A stretch of DNA of 64,000 bases from Pedobacter frigiditerrae (GCF_004331645.1 NZ_SJSK01000002.1:682001-746000); one strand, 5' to 3'; counted from the first letter of the stretch, positions 1 through 7,807 are shown. Notes: generated by a model from the letters alone, not told the origin. Numbers and translations are program-made.

Positions 1-765
1 AGGCTGATTTGCTTGCTCTAAATGTGCTTTTACTACTTTATCTATTTTTTGATTAACCTTAGTTGCATCGGCATTTGGATCTAATAAAACCATGGTAACA
101 AAACTAAAATTGCCCCAATTAAGTTCTTTTGCACTAGCATCTACCATCTCATAGAAAGCCCAAGGCATTAGAAAATCGAATTTTAAAGTTGCAGAAGTAT
201 TATCTGGCAAATCTTTAATTACTGCAGAAACAGTCAGATCTTCTGTATCTTGATATTTAACAACTCTATTTAATACTTGTGTAGAGCCAAATAATACCTT
301 CGCTGTGCTTTCAGTAAGAATTACTGACTTAGGATTTTGCATCGCAGTTGCTGCATTACCTACTATATATTGGTAATCAAACAATTTGAGTATTTCTGGT
401 TCAGCAAATTTTCCTAGTTTTTTAAAACTATTTTCCTCAACCGCAATTAATGCTTTTTTGAGGTAATTCATTCTTGCTAAATGTTTAATTTCTGGAATTT
501 CTTCTTTTAACAATGGCCCGAGTGCTGTTGTAGAACCTTCGAAAGTGTTTGAAATTTTGCCATTATCACCAGGTATGTTGGTCATTATAGTGTACAAATT
601 TTCGGTATTTTTTCCTTGTTTATCAAAATTCCACTCGTAGGTAACATATAGCAGCAACATTAAGCAAGCAGCAAGGCCAATGGCCAAACCAATTACATTA
701 ATGAAAGAAGAAGTTTTATTCTTCCACAAGTTGCGCAAAGCGATTTTTAAGTTGAGTTTAAACAT
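1..765 (-). CDS. ABC transporter permease, MacB/FtsX type (N-terminal part, cut by window edge)
   Basis: The reading frame opens at an ATG at 763-765 and stays open for 255 codons to the first base, so only the N-terminal part is present. It begins MFKLNLKIALRNLWKNK, a positively charged start typical of MacB-like permeases, followed by a membrane segment at about residues 18-40 and then a long extracytoplasmic region resembling the MacB periplasmic core domain. The C-terminal membrane helices lie outside the window. It is the third gene of a minus-strand unit with the adaptor (1779-3023) and ATPase (860-1558), so it probably forms the membrane channel of that exporter. Substrate unknown. Confidence 0.85.
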   Translation of the reverse strand, partial: MFKLNLKIALRNLWKNKTSSFINVIGLAIGLAACLMLLLYVTYEWNFDKQGKNTENLYTIMTNIPGDNGKISNTFEGSTTALGPLLKEEIPEIKHLARMNYLKKALIAVEENSFKKLGKFAEPEILKLFDYQYIVGNAATAMQNPKSVILTESTAKVLFGSTQVLNRVVKYQDTEDLTVSAVIKDLPDNTSATLKFDFLMPWAFYEMVDASAKELNWGNFSFVTMVLLDPNADATKVNQKIDKVVKAHLEQANQP

Positions 766-859
766 TTTTGAGTATTTAGTAGTTAGTATAAAGTAGTTAG
801 ACCTTAATGGCCGCTATCTTTACTCCTTGCTCTTTTATCCTTAGCTTTAAGCTTTCAGC

Positions 860-1558
860 TTAAATAAGTTCTTCCGTTCTACCTTTATTAATTTTTTCAG
901 AGATAACATGACCATCTTTAAGGTTGATAATTCTGTTACTGAAACTTGCATCATGGCTTGAGTGAGTTACCATTACGATAGTTGTCCCTGTCTCATTCAA
1001 CTCACAAAGCAATTCCATAACTTCATTACCGTGTGTGCTATCCAAATTTCCAGTAGGCTCATCAGCTAAAACCAATTTAGGTTTGGTAACCAAAGCTCTA
1101 GCAACTGCAACACGTTGTTGCTGACCACCAGAAAGTTGTTGAGGAAAGTGACCTGAACGGTTAACAATGTTCATCCTGCCAATAATTTCATTTACTAGTT
1201 TTTTACGTTCGCCGGCAGGAACTTTATTGTATATCAGTGGCAACTCAATGTTTTCAAAAACGGTTAATTCATCAATTAAATTGAAATTTTGAAACACAAA
1301 ACCCATATTTCTTTTTCTAAAATTTGAACGTTCCCTATCGTTCAAGGTTAATAGTTCTGTCTCAATGAATTTATAACTACCACTTTCAGGTTTATCTAAA
1401 AGTCCCATTACGTTTAACAAAGTTGATTTTCCGCAACCAGAAGGACCCATAATAGAAACAAACTCACCTTCTTTTACATGAAGATTAATTCCGTTTAAAG
1501 CAGTAGTCTCAATTTCTTCAGTTTTGTAAACTTTCTCCAGATTTTCAATTTTAATCAT
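860..1558 (-). CDS. ABC transporter ATP-binding protein, LolD/MacB type
   Basis: A 232-aa ATPase subunit. Visible motifs are Walker A GPSGCGKST (residues 38-46), the signature LSGGQQQR (about 141-148) and Walker B LVLADEPTGN, with the EPTGNLD ending typical of the LolD/MacB/FtsE branch that powers mechanotransmission permeases rather than classical importers. It lies between the adaptor gene and the permease on the same strand. The spacers are 220 and 94 bp and hold short repeated words, unusually long for an operon. It should sit on the inner face of the cytoplasmic membrane and drive the adjacent permease. Substrate cannot be told from sequence. Confidence 0.93.
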   Translation of the reverse strand: MIKIENLEKVYKTEEIETTALNGINLHVKEGEFVSIMGPSGCGKSTLLNVMGLLDKPESGSYKFIETELLTLNDRERSNFRKRNMGFVFQNFNLIDELTVFENIELPLIYNKVPAGERKKLVNEIIGRMNIVNRSGHFPQQLSGGQQQRVAVARALVTKPKLVLADEPTGNLDSTHGNEVMELLCELNETGTTIVMVTHSSHDASFSNRIINLKDGHVISEKINKGRTEELI

Positions 1559-1778
1559 AATAATTGTTGTAAGGTTTTAATGTTGCCTGCCTACCCTAGG
1601 CAGGTTAAGTTGAAATGTTCTTGATTCTCAAATCTCACATCTCAATAGTCATATCTTTAAAGGTTGGTGCTCCAGTCAACGCACCTGACTCGGAGCTTAA
1701 CCAACCTAAATTTTTCTTATTTATTAATTAAAATGCTGTAGACAACGTGTCTCAATTCTCACATCTCAATTCGCATAT

Positions 1779-3023
1779 CTATTTATTTATTTCTATAATA
1801 TCATATTGGTTAAACTGATCGTAAGACGATGTAATTACTTCTTCGTCTTTTTTTAATCCTTCAAGCACTTCGTAATACAAGTAGTTTTTACGACCAATTT
1901 TTACGTTTCTTTTCGTTGCTTTTCCATTATTCACAACAAACACCCAACTTCCACCTGTGCTTTGGAAAAACTGCCCTTGTGCCAACAAAAGTGATTTACT
2001 ATTATCCGATAATGTTAGTTTAACTTGTAAAGACAAACCTCTTCTTAACTCATCAGGAGATTTACCTTCAAACACCATTTCTACTTGAAATTGACCAGCA
2101 GTAACCTCTGGAATAACTTTACTTACTCTTAATGAATATGTCTTCCCGTTAAATTCGCATTGAGCAGTTTGCCCTTCTTTAACACGGTTAATGTAATATT
2201 CATCTACGCCTGCTTGTAATTTATAACCTTGCATTACATCAATTTTGCCTAACATTTCATTAGCACTATAAGACTTTCCTATTACTGGGTCATAAGATGA
2301 TAAGCGGCCAGAAACAGGAGCTTTAATAGTCATATTTTCAATATTCTGTCTAATAGTCTGTAGGCTTTCGTTCATTCTTGAAATAGAAAGCTCAATTTGT
2401 TGTAATTGCATTACACGACTTTGATTTTCTTGACGAACCGCTTGTTTTAGTAATGTTTTTCTCCCTTGGAAATACTCATAATCTTGACTAGAAACATTAA
2501 ATTCTTGTTGAGTAATTACCTTTTTAGAAAACAAAGTGCTATCAATTTTATATTTACGAGTGGCAGTTCTTAAACTGTTCTCAATATCCATCATATCTTG
2601 GCTCATCACCCTTTGATTTTGCTCCAAGTCTAATCTCAATTTTCGTAATTGATTAATTTGTTCCGTTATGCTTGTTTCGCTAGCTGTATAGCTAGATAAC
2701 GCATTAGGATTAGCAATTCTTAAAAGCGGAGTTCCTGCAACAACTGATGCACCATTTTCTGTAAAGATTTGTGCTACCGTACCACCTTCAGACGAACTTA
2801 CAATTACAGATGTTAGTGGAACTACACTTGCATTGAGCAAAACCACATCTTCAAAATCGCCGTATTGAACTTTGCTAACTGTAATTTTATCAGCCTCTGC
2901 TTTAAAAGTTTTATTTAATGATAAGCTATAGCCATAAGCAACTAATACTATAAAAATTACAGCACCTACAATAATTAATGTCGTTTTTTTATTAAATCTC
3001 TTTTTCTGTATTACCTTGTCCAT
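1779..3023 (-). CDS. Efflux periplasmic adaptor subunit (HlyD/MacA family)
   Basis: A 414-aa membrane fusion protein. One membrane anchor lies at about residues 14-34, followed by a split barrel-sandwich (lipoyl-like) domain whose second half carries IKAPVSGRLSSYDP, a long coiled-coil hairpin at about 115-230, and a C-terminal beta-barrel and membrane-proximal domain. This order is that of MacA-type adaptors that link an ABC permease to an outer-membrane channel. It is the first gene of the minus-strand export unit. A sigma-54-type promoter lies 30-47 bp upstream of its ATG, and the NtrC-family gene at 3274 is divergent, so the regulator very probably controls this unit. Substrate unknown. 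Confidence 0.9.
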   Translation of the reverse strand: MDKVIQKKRFNKKTTLIIVGAVIFIVLVAYGYSLSLNKTFKAEADKITVSKVQYGDFEDVVLLNASVVPLTSVIVSSSEGGTVAQIFTENGASVVAGTPLLRIANPNALSSYTASETSITEQINQLRKLRLDLEQNQRVMSQDMMDIENSLRTATRKYKIDSTLFSKKVITQQEFNVSSQDYEYFQGRKTLLKQAVRQENQSRVMQLQQIELSISRMNESLQTIRQNIENMTIKAPVSGRLSSYDPVIGKSYSANEMLGKIDVMQGYKLQAGVDEYYINRVKEGQTAQCEFNGKTYSLRVSKVIPEVTAGQFQVEMVFEGKSPDELRRGLSLQVKLTLSDNSKSLLLAQGQFFQSTGGSWVFVVNNGKATKRNVKIGRKNYLYYEVLEGLKKDEEVITSSYDQFNQYDIIEINK

Positions 3024-3053
3024 TTGGATTTATTGTGTTAATGCTATGCCATT

Positions 3054-3070
3054 TGCCAAGTTTATGCCAA
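3054..3070 (-). promoter_or_regulatory. Sigma-54 (-24/-12) promoter of the MacA/MacB-like unit
   Basis: On the minus strand this reads TTGGCATAAACTTGGCA. Against the family consensus YTGGCACGRNNNTTGCW it matches the invariant GG and GC, and the 12-bp distance between them is exact. The GC lies about 32 bp before the adaptor ATG, leaving a leader of about 20 nt. The neighbouring sigma-54 activator gene supports it. Matched by eye. Confidence 0.7.
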
Positions 3071-3131
3071 TAGTAGATTAAATTTTAAAACACTGTAAAT
3101 CAATTAATTAAATTTTATATTCAAAAATATA

Positions 3132-3173
3132 TGTTCAATATCGAACACTAGTTGTACATCATCGAACAGTACA
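3132..3173. promoter_or_regulatory. Candidate enhancer sites for the NtrC-type regulator
   Basis: Two dyads lie about 60-115 bp upstream of the sigma-54 site, the usual range for activator binding. TGTTC-AATATC-GAACA (3132-3147) is a perfect 5-bp-arm palindrome. TGTAC and GTACA (3153-3157 and 3169-3173) form a second one. ATCGAACA also recurs as a direct repeat at about 21 bp spacing. Binding is inferred. Confidence 0.45.
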
Positions 3174-3176
3174 TTA

Positions 3177-3184
3177 TAAATTTG
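3177..3184 (+). promoter_or_regulatory. Candidate -7 element for the NtrC-type regulator gene
   Basis: TAAATTTG fits the Bacteroidota -7 consensus TAnnTTTG. A TTG at 3152-3154 is a possible -33 element with a 22-bp spacer, slightly long. It lies 90 bp before the ATG at 3274. Confidence 0.4.
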
Positions 3185-3273
3185 CTGTGAATATGAGTTA
3201 CGAATTGCAAGCTTGGGAGCTTTAACTAGGCTTCCAGCCCTAACCTTTAACCATCAACCTTTAACCTAATTCA

Positions 3274-4644
3274 ATGATAGACGCAAACATTCTCGTAATT
3301 GATGACGACGACGATATTCTGTTAAGTGCTCGTCTTTTCTTAAAACAACATTTTAATCAGGTGTTAACGTGTAAATCCCCTAGGGAGATTAATGTGCTAT
3401 TGAGTAAAAATGAAGTTGATATCATTTTGCTTGATATGAATTACCAAAAAGGTGCAAGCGATGGTCGTGAGGGTTTATATTGGTTAGAACATATCCTTTC
3501 TATAGATAAAGATTATGTGGTGATTTTAATGACTGCCTTTGGAAACGTAGAATTAGCCGTTCAGGCCATTAAAAAAGGAGCTACAGATTTTATCCTTAAA
3601 CCTTGGGAAAATGAAAAGTTATTTGCTACACTTTCCGCAGGTGCAAAACTCAGACAATCAAATAAAAAAGTTAAAAAATTAGAAAAAATAAACACTTCTA
3701 TTCAGGGAGATATGGCTCGTAAACTAGAGCATATAGTTGGTAATGACGAAAGTGTACAGCATCTTCAAAAAACATTAATAAAAGTAGCCCCTACTGATGC
3801 TAACGTTTTAATTCTAGGTGAAAACGGAACTGGCAAACAAGTTTTCGCCTATGAATTGCATAAAAATTCGTTAAGAAGGAAACAAATTTTTATGCATGTA
3901 GATTTGGGTTCTTTAAACGAAAATCTATTTGAAAGTGAGCTTTTTGGTTATGCAAAAGGTGCATTTACCGATGCTCGAGAAGACAAACCTGGACGCTTTG
4001 AAATGGCTGATGGCGGTACCATATTCCTTGATGAAATTGGGAATCTCTCTCTTCCACTACAAGCAAAATTATTGAGCGTTTTGCAAAACAGAACAGTTAC
4101 TCGTTTAGGAGAAAGCAAGGAAAGAAAAATTGATGTACGCTTAATTAGCGCTACTAATATGCCATTAAATGAAATGGTGGCTAAAGGAACTTTCAGACAG
4201 GATTTGTTATTTAGAATTAACACAGTCGAATTAATTCTTCCGCCATTGCGCCAAAGAGGAAATGACATGATACTTTTGGCTTACCACTTTTTGCAAAGTT
4301 TTAGTAACAAGTATCATAAGAACATAAAAAATATCAATGCAAAAGCAGAGCAAACACTTTTAAATTATAGTTGGCCTGGAAACATTCGTGAACTGCAACA
4401 CGTTTTAGAAAGAGCTGTAATTATGACAGATAGTTTGGAAATTAGTGAAAATGATTTACAACTATCGCCACAAAAATTTGGTAATCAAGCTGTTTTGCAA
4501 ACTGATATGCCCTTAGATGAAATGGAAAAAATGATGGTTAACAAAGCTATTGAAAAACATAAAGGCAACATTTCTAGAGCTGCAGCCGAATTAGGCTTAA
4601 CCAGAGCTGCACTTTATAGAAGAATTGAGAAGTTTGGACTTTAA
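3274..4644 (+). CDS. Sigma-54-dependent response regulator (NtrC family)
   Basis: A 456-aa regulator with three domains: a receiver (about 1-125, acidic residues 10-13, phosphoacceptor Asp54), a AAA+ ATPase (about 155-375, Walker A-like GENGTGKQ near 182-189) and a C-terminal Fis-type helix-turn-helix (about 425-450). The sigma-54 contact loop reads GAFTDA near residues 229-234 instead of the usual GAFTGA, and Walker A has N where S is usual. It is followed 95 bp later by a histidine kinase, its likely partner, and is divergent from the export genes carrying a sigma-54 promoter. It is probably their activator. Confidence 0.94.
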   Translation: MIDANILVIDDDDDILLSARLFLKQHFNQVLTCKSPREINVLLSKNEVDIILLDMNYQKGASDGREGLYWLEHILSIDKDYVVILMTAFGNVELAVQAIKKGATDFILKPWENEKLFATLSAGAKLRQSNKKVKKLEKINTSIQGDMARKLEHIVGNDESVQHLQKTLIKVAPTDANVLILGENGTGKQVFAYELHKNSLRRKQIFMHVDLGSLNENLFESELFGYAKGAFTDAREDKPGRFEMADGGTIFLDEIGNLSLPLQAKLLSVLQNRTVTRLGESKERKIDVRLISATNMPLNEMVAKGTFRQDLLFRINTVELILPPLRQRGNDMILLAYHFLQSFSNKYHKNIKNINAKAEQTLLNYSWPGNIRELQHVLERAVIMTDSLEISENDLQLSPQKFGNQAVLQTDMPLDEMEKMMVNKAIEKHKGNISRAAAELGLTRAALYRRIEKFGL

Positions 4645-4739
4645 AAAGTCTAAAGCAGAAAGTCCAAAGACCAAAGCTTAATTTAACACCTTGCTCATCT
4701 CGCTTTAGTCTTTTACCTTTGGTCTTTTAGCTTACAACA

Positions 4740-6098
4740 ATGTTTCACCAAAGATTCACCTTCCGCTTAATCATCCGTCTGTTGTTCATCAACATAATGG
4801 CGGCGCTGTTGTTTTATCTGGTTAAGAATACACAATTATGGTTTACAATAACTGGGGTTAGCTTAATATTATTGGGTAGTATCATTTCCATTTATTACTA
4901 CATCAATCAAATTAGAGAAGACATTAAACGTTTCATTTTAGCGGTAAAAACTAGAGACCATACGCTAAACTTCAAAAACAAAGTAACCAAAGGAAGTTTC
5001 CCAGAATTGTACGAATCATTCAATGAAATTATCCAAATTCACAAGGATATACAACTAGAGCAGGACTCTATTTTCCAATTAATCAAAACCATTTTAGAAC
5101 AAGTTCCAGTTGGCGTAATTGTGGTTAAGAAGCAAAAATCTACGCAAGAAAAGTCAGAAATATCTTTCTTTAACCAAGCAGCAAGCAATTTATTAAATGT
5201 GCCCGCTTATAGTTATTGGCATAGATTTGAGCAGCATTTACCTGTTTTCACTAAAGAAATTGAACAAATAGACACTGGCGGAAAACGTTTCATCGAATTG
5301 AAGATTCAAGATAAATTTATTCAACTTTCTATCGAAGTTATTCCGCTAAATTTATATGGTGCAGATTATAATATCATCTCTTTTCAAAACATTAAAGATG
5401 AAATTGAGCAAAAGGAAACCGAAGCTTGGAACCGTTTAATCGGCGTAATCTCTCACGAAATTTTAAATTCAATTACGCCAATCAGTTCGTTATCTGATAC
5501 GGTAAACCAAATGATTAGCAATAAAGAAAGTCTAAATGCGGAAGACCTTGAAGATTTAAAACCTGCCTTACAAACCATTAAACGTAGGTCTGAGGGTTTA
5601 TTAGATTTCGTAAAAGATTACCGTTTAATTGCCGAATTACCTACACCAAATACTGAACAACATAGCATTGGCGAAGTTTTACAACACGTAAAAGTGTTAA
5701 TGCAACCAATGGTTAGCGCCAAGCACATCAAGCTTCAGGTATTGCAAACTTCTTCAAAAATCTCTCTACAAATAGATTTAAAACTCATCGAACAAGCATT
5801 AATTAACCTCATCACCAATAGCCTGTATGCATTAGAAGATACAGAACAGCCTATTATTGAAGTTACTTACAGATTAGCACATAACAAAGTTTATATAGAT
5901 GTAAGTGATAACGGAAAAGGTATTGAAGCTGCAAATATCGAGAAGATTTTTGTGCCGTTTTACACCACTCGCAAAAACGGTTCTGGTATTGGCTTAACCA
6001 TAACACGTAACATTATGAAAATGCATAGGGGTAGTTTAGAAGTCGATTCTATTCCTAACCAAAGAACTACTTTTTCATTGGTGTTTAACTACACATAG
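4740..6098 (+). CDS. Membrane sensor histidine kinase
   Basis: A 452-aa kinase. Two adjacent membrane helices near the N-terminus (about 10-28 and 36-54) leave almost no periplasmic loop, so it probably senses within the membrane or cytoplasm. A PAS-like region spans about 110-215. The H-box ISHEILNSITP carries the phosphoacceptor His239, and the ATPase domain shows DNGKGIE and GSGIGLTI. The H-box with N after the Glu-Ile-Leu resembles NtrB/NtrY-type kinases that pair with NtrC-family regulators, and it sits directly behind one. It most likely phosphorylates Asp54 of that protein. Confidence 0.93.
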   Translation: MFHQRFTFRLIIRLLFINIMAALLFYLVKNTQLWFTITGVSLILLGSIISIYYYINQIREDIKRFILAVKTRDHTLNFKNKVTKGSFPELYESFNEIIQIHKDIQLEQDSIFQLIKTILEQVPVGVIVVKKQKSTQEKSEISFFNQAASNLLNVPAYSYWHRFEQHLPVFTKEIEQIDTGGKRFIELKIQDKFIQLSIEVIPLNLYGADYNIISFQNIKDEIEQKETEAWNRLIGVISHEILNSITPISSLSDTVNQMISNKESLNAEDLEDLKPALQTIKRRSEGLLDFVKDYRLIAELPTPNTEQHSIGEVLQHVKVLMQPMVSAKHIKLQVLQTSSKISLQIDLKLIEQALINLITNSLYALEDTEQPIIEVTYRLAHNKVYIDVSDNGKGIEAANIEKIFVPFYTTRKNGSGIGLTITRNIMKMHRGSLEVDSIPNQRTTFSLVFNYT

Positions 6099-6118
6099 AG
6101 CTGTCATCCACAATTAGT

Positions 6119-6164
6119 AGTCATCCGATGAATATTAACAGTTTACCATATTCATCGGATGACT
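6119..6164. repeat. 16-bp perfect inverted repeat downstream of the histidine kinase
   Basis: AGTCATCCGATGAATA (6119-6134) and its exact complement (6149-6164) flank a 14-nt loop. No clear U-tract follows, so it may be a stabilising hairpin or weak terminator for the kinase transcript that ends 20 bp upstream. Confidence 0.7.
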
Positions 6165-6169
6165 AAATG

Positions 6170-6202
6170 TTTGTCATTCAGAGCGCAGCAAAGAATCTCT
6201 TT
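6170..6202 (-). repeat. Dispersed repeat, GATTCTTTGC/CAGAATGACAAA type
   Basis: On the minus strand this reads as AGATTCTTTGCTGCGC followed by TCTGAATGACAAA. Near-copies occur at 8528-8552 and 25918-25948. All three lie between genes. Confidence 0.6.
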
Positions 6203-6221
6203 TGAAAGCCAAAGTTCAGCA

Positions 6222-6296
6222 ATTCTTGGTAACATCAGCCCTGCTATCCGCTTTACTCCATTTCATTCCGTGTTCGCTCCTATCAGGCTTATTTAA
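6222..6296 (-). repeat. Member of the CCTGATAG/GATAGCAGGGCTGA intergenic repeat family
   Basis: On the minus strand it begins CCTGATAGGAGC and ends GCGGATAGCAGGGCTGATG. The same framing words occur on the minus strand at 20330-20412, and related words at 12525-12602 and in the two copies around 54.0 and 55.6 kb. The rest of 6165-6393 shows no coding potential. Confidence 0.5.
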
Positions 6297-6393
6297 CAAA
6301 GTTTGTGCAATAAATTCAATCGCTTTAACTTTTAAAACTGCCTAAATTTTCCTAAAAACCATTGAACTTGGATACGTTTTAAAGGATAACAAA

Positions 6394-6450
6394 TTATTTT
6401 AAAATAAATACTACTAAATTAGTAGTCTTTATTTTATTTTTCTATATTTG
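6394..6450 (+). promoter_or_regulatory. Promoter with CTACTAA-A-TTAGTAG dyad
   Basis: TATATTTG (6443-6450) is a perfect TAnnTTTG element. A 15-bp palindrome, CTACTAAATTAGTAG (6411-6425), sits 17 bp upstream of it and overlaps the -33 position. The preceding AT-rich word and CTACTA are nearly identical to those in front of cobA (12345-12394, minus). The dyad is a candidate operator, perhaps for the Rrf2 protein at 20671-21114. That link is inference. Confidence 0.6.
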
Positions 6451-6520
6451 TCCTGTTCATACACATTTATATTTGGTTTGCGAAAAGCGGCTACCTGGAT
6501 GGGTAGCCCTTTTCATTTAA
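6451..6520 (+). other. Short structured leader or RNA behind the 6443 promoter
   Basis: About 39 nt after the -7 element lies a hairpin, GGCTACC (6489-6495), loop TGGATG, GGTAGCC (6502-6508), followed by CCTTTTCATTT. This could end the transcript as a small RNA of about 60 nt, or be a leader whose gene has been lost. No open frame downstream looks like a protein. Confidence 0.35.
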
Positions 6521-6557
6521 AGTTAAATCTGTTTTTAGAAAATCTCATAAAAAGCAA

Positions 6558-6579
6558 AAGCCATCTAAAAAGATGGCTT
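6558..6579 (-). terminator. Rho-independent terminator of the small-ORF/tRNA-like unit
   Basis: A 9-bp perfect stem, AAGCCATCT and AGATGGCTT, with a 4-nt loop. On the minus strand it is followed by TTTGCTTTTTATG. It lies about 53 bp past the tRNA-like element. Confidence 0.7.
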
Positions 6580-6631
6580 ATAGCTGTCAACAAAACAAAA
6601 AAGTACATACCCAAACCGATATATGCACCTG

Positions 6632-6702
6632 TGGCTAGGTAATGGATTCGAACCATTATTAAAGGTTTATGAAACCCCTACCTTCCTTTAGGTTAACCTG
6701 CC
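6632..6702 (-). tRNA. tRNA-like cloverleaf with CAT anticodon (atypical; possible pseudo-tRNA)
   Basis: Read on the minus strand the sequence folds into all four arms: acceptor GGCAGGT pairing with ACCTaGCC if one A bulges, D-stem ACCT/AGGT with a 6-nt AAAGGA loop, anticodon stem GGGGT/ACCTT (two G-U pairs) around TTCATAA, and a canonical T-arm AATGG-TTCGAAT-CCATT. The anticodon would be CAT (Met or lysidine-Ile). The short D-loop, non-purine position 10 and bulged acceptor are unusual, and no CCA is encoded. It starts 8 nt after a 50-aa ORF and is followed by a terminator, so it looks transcribed. It may be a degraded tRNA or a tRNA-mimic RNA. Confidence 0.5.
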
Positions 6703-6710
6703 ATATATTC

Positions 6711-6863
6711 TCAAACTAATCTGAGAAATAAATAATTTTGCAATAAACTCATCTCCTCTTTCATCATCTCTATCTCCTCGGTCAAAGTTTCTAGATCACT
6801 AGCTAATGGCTTAATATAAAAAGGGTATTCATCAATACTTGGAAATTCTAAATAAATCGACAT
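6711..6863 (-). CDS. 50-aa acidic small protein, probable coiled coil
   Basis: I do not recognise this protein. It starts at the ATG 6861-6863 with MSIYLEFPSIDEYPFYIKP and continues with a leucine/glutamate-rich helix (LETLTEEIEMMKEEMSLL) of coiled-coil character, ending LFLRLV. A perfect promoter (TTTG, 19-bp spacer, TATATTTG) lies about 40 bp upstream, and the stop is 8 nt before the tRNA-like element. A good promoter, a helical composition and a shared terminator favour a real gene. Its length and lack of a recognised relative argue for caution. Confidence 0.5.
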   Translation of the reverse strand: MSIYLEFPSIDEYPFYIKPLASDLETLTEEIEMMKEEMSLLQNYLFLRLV

Positions 6864-6902
6864 AAAATAAAATTAGAGTTATCCTTATCACTAATTGATA
6901 AT

Positions 6903-6947
6903 CAAATATAACATAAAAATAAAAGACTACAAAATTAGTAGTCTTTT
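6903..6947 (-). promoter_or_regulatory. Promoter with GACTAC/GTAGTC dyad for the small-ORF/tRNA-like unit
   Basis: On the minus strand TTTG (6933-6930), a 19-bp spacer and TATATTTG (6910-6903) match the Bacteroidota consensus exactly. A 10-bp inverted repeat, AAAAGACTAC (6921-6930) and GTAGTCTTTT (6938-6947), overlaps the -33 element. It could be an operator, and its T-runs could also make it terminate transcripts. 6948-7076 holds only a 15-bp tandem word (CTATTCACTATTTCC, twice). Confidence 0.6.
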
Positions 6948-7076
6948 ATTTTATTATTTCTTTTCCCCACTAAAAAATTTATGGTTTAATCTAAGAATTG
7001 ATTTGAAAGTTGACGGTCAGTAATAATTAAGTTTTCAACCACGCCTATTCACTATTTCCTATTCACTATTTCCTCT

Positions 7077-7676
7077 TTAGCTATTCAAATATTTACTTTT
7101 TTTAAACTCAATTCCTTTTCTAATTAAAATTGCATGGTAAAAGCTAGGAATATCGTGTGTCCATTTAGGCAAAAATAAGATAATTAGAATTACATCCAAT
7201 TGCGAAATCAACCCTAAAACAATACAAACTTTCATCATCCATCCGCCATAGGCGAAACCTAATAAACAAGTAAATGTTGCCAATAATGTAAGTCCCCACA
7301 TTTTTGAAACGAAGGCATGGGTACATGTTTCCTTGCCAAATTTAATTAAGCTAACCATGTAGCACATTGCTTCCATTGCTACAACAGCAATAACCCCAAT
7401 CCAGTTTTCTTTAATTAAGGCTGGATAAATCAAATAACAACTAAAAGCAATGCTTAACCAAAATATTAAATCCGTTTGACTATCCAATCGCCTCATTTTC
7501 TCGGTATCAATTTTCATTTTTCGTGCGATAATACCATCAAAAATATCAGAGAACAAACCTAAAAACATCAAAATAAGTACAATGTAAGCCGCATCTTCCC
7601 CCATTAAAAAAGAAAGAATTATAATAGTTGGCGCCAATAAAAACCTGAATAGAATTAACAAATAGGGAATGCTCAT
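7077..7676 (-). CDS. CDP-alcohol phosphatidyltransferase family membrane protein
   Basis: About 199 aa from the ATG at 7674-7676. An upstream in-frame TTG at 7706 would add 10 residues. It shows the family signature DIFDGIIAR, then eight residues, then MRRLDSQTD, so the two Asp pairs that bind CDP-alcohol and metal are kept, but the conserved Gly before RRLD is Met. Several hydrophobic helices follow. Family members join a CDP-activated lipid to an alcohol in the cytoplasmic membrane (for example phosphatidylglycerophosphate synthase). Which alcohol is used here cannot be read from the sequence, and no lipid genes are adjacent. Confidence 0.85.
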   Translation of the reverse strand: MSIPYLLILFRFLLAPTIIILSFLMGEDAAYIVLILMFLGLFSDIFDGIIARKMKIDTEKMRRLDSQTDLIFWLSIAFSCYLIYPALIKENWIGVIAVVAMEAMCYMVSLIKFGKETCTHAFVSKMWGLTLLATFTCLLGFAYGGWMMKVCIVLGLISQLDVILIILFLPKWTHDIPSFYHAILIRKGIEFKKSKYLNS

Positions 7677-7807
7677 GAAGAAGGGATTAATGAACAGATT
7701 TTTCAAGATAACAAAAAAGCAATTACTTAATGATAATAATTATTTCAAATTATGGATTCCAACACATTAATTTATCATATTTAACAAACTATAAACCTTA
7801 ATATTTT

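Noticed and set aside
6448..6642. Plus-strand frame of 64 aa
   Set aside because: It runs across the terminator hairpin and into the tRNA-like element on the other strand, and its composition does not look like a protein.
6632..6702. 3' end of a tmRNA
   Set aside because: The element has a complete D-arm and anticodon arm within 71 nt, no CCA and no tag-coding sequence upstream.
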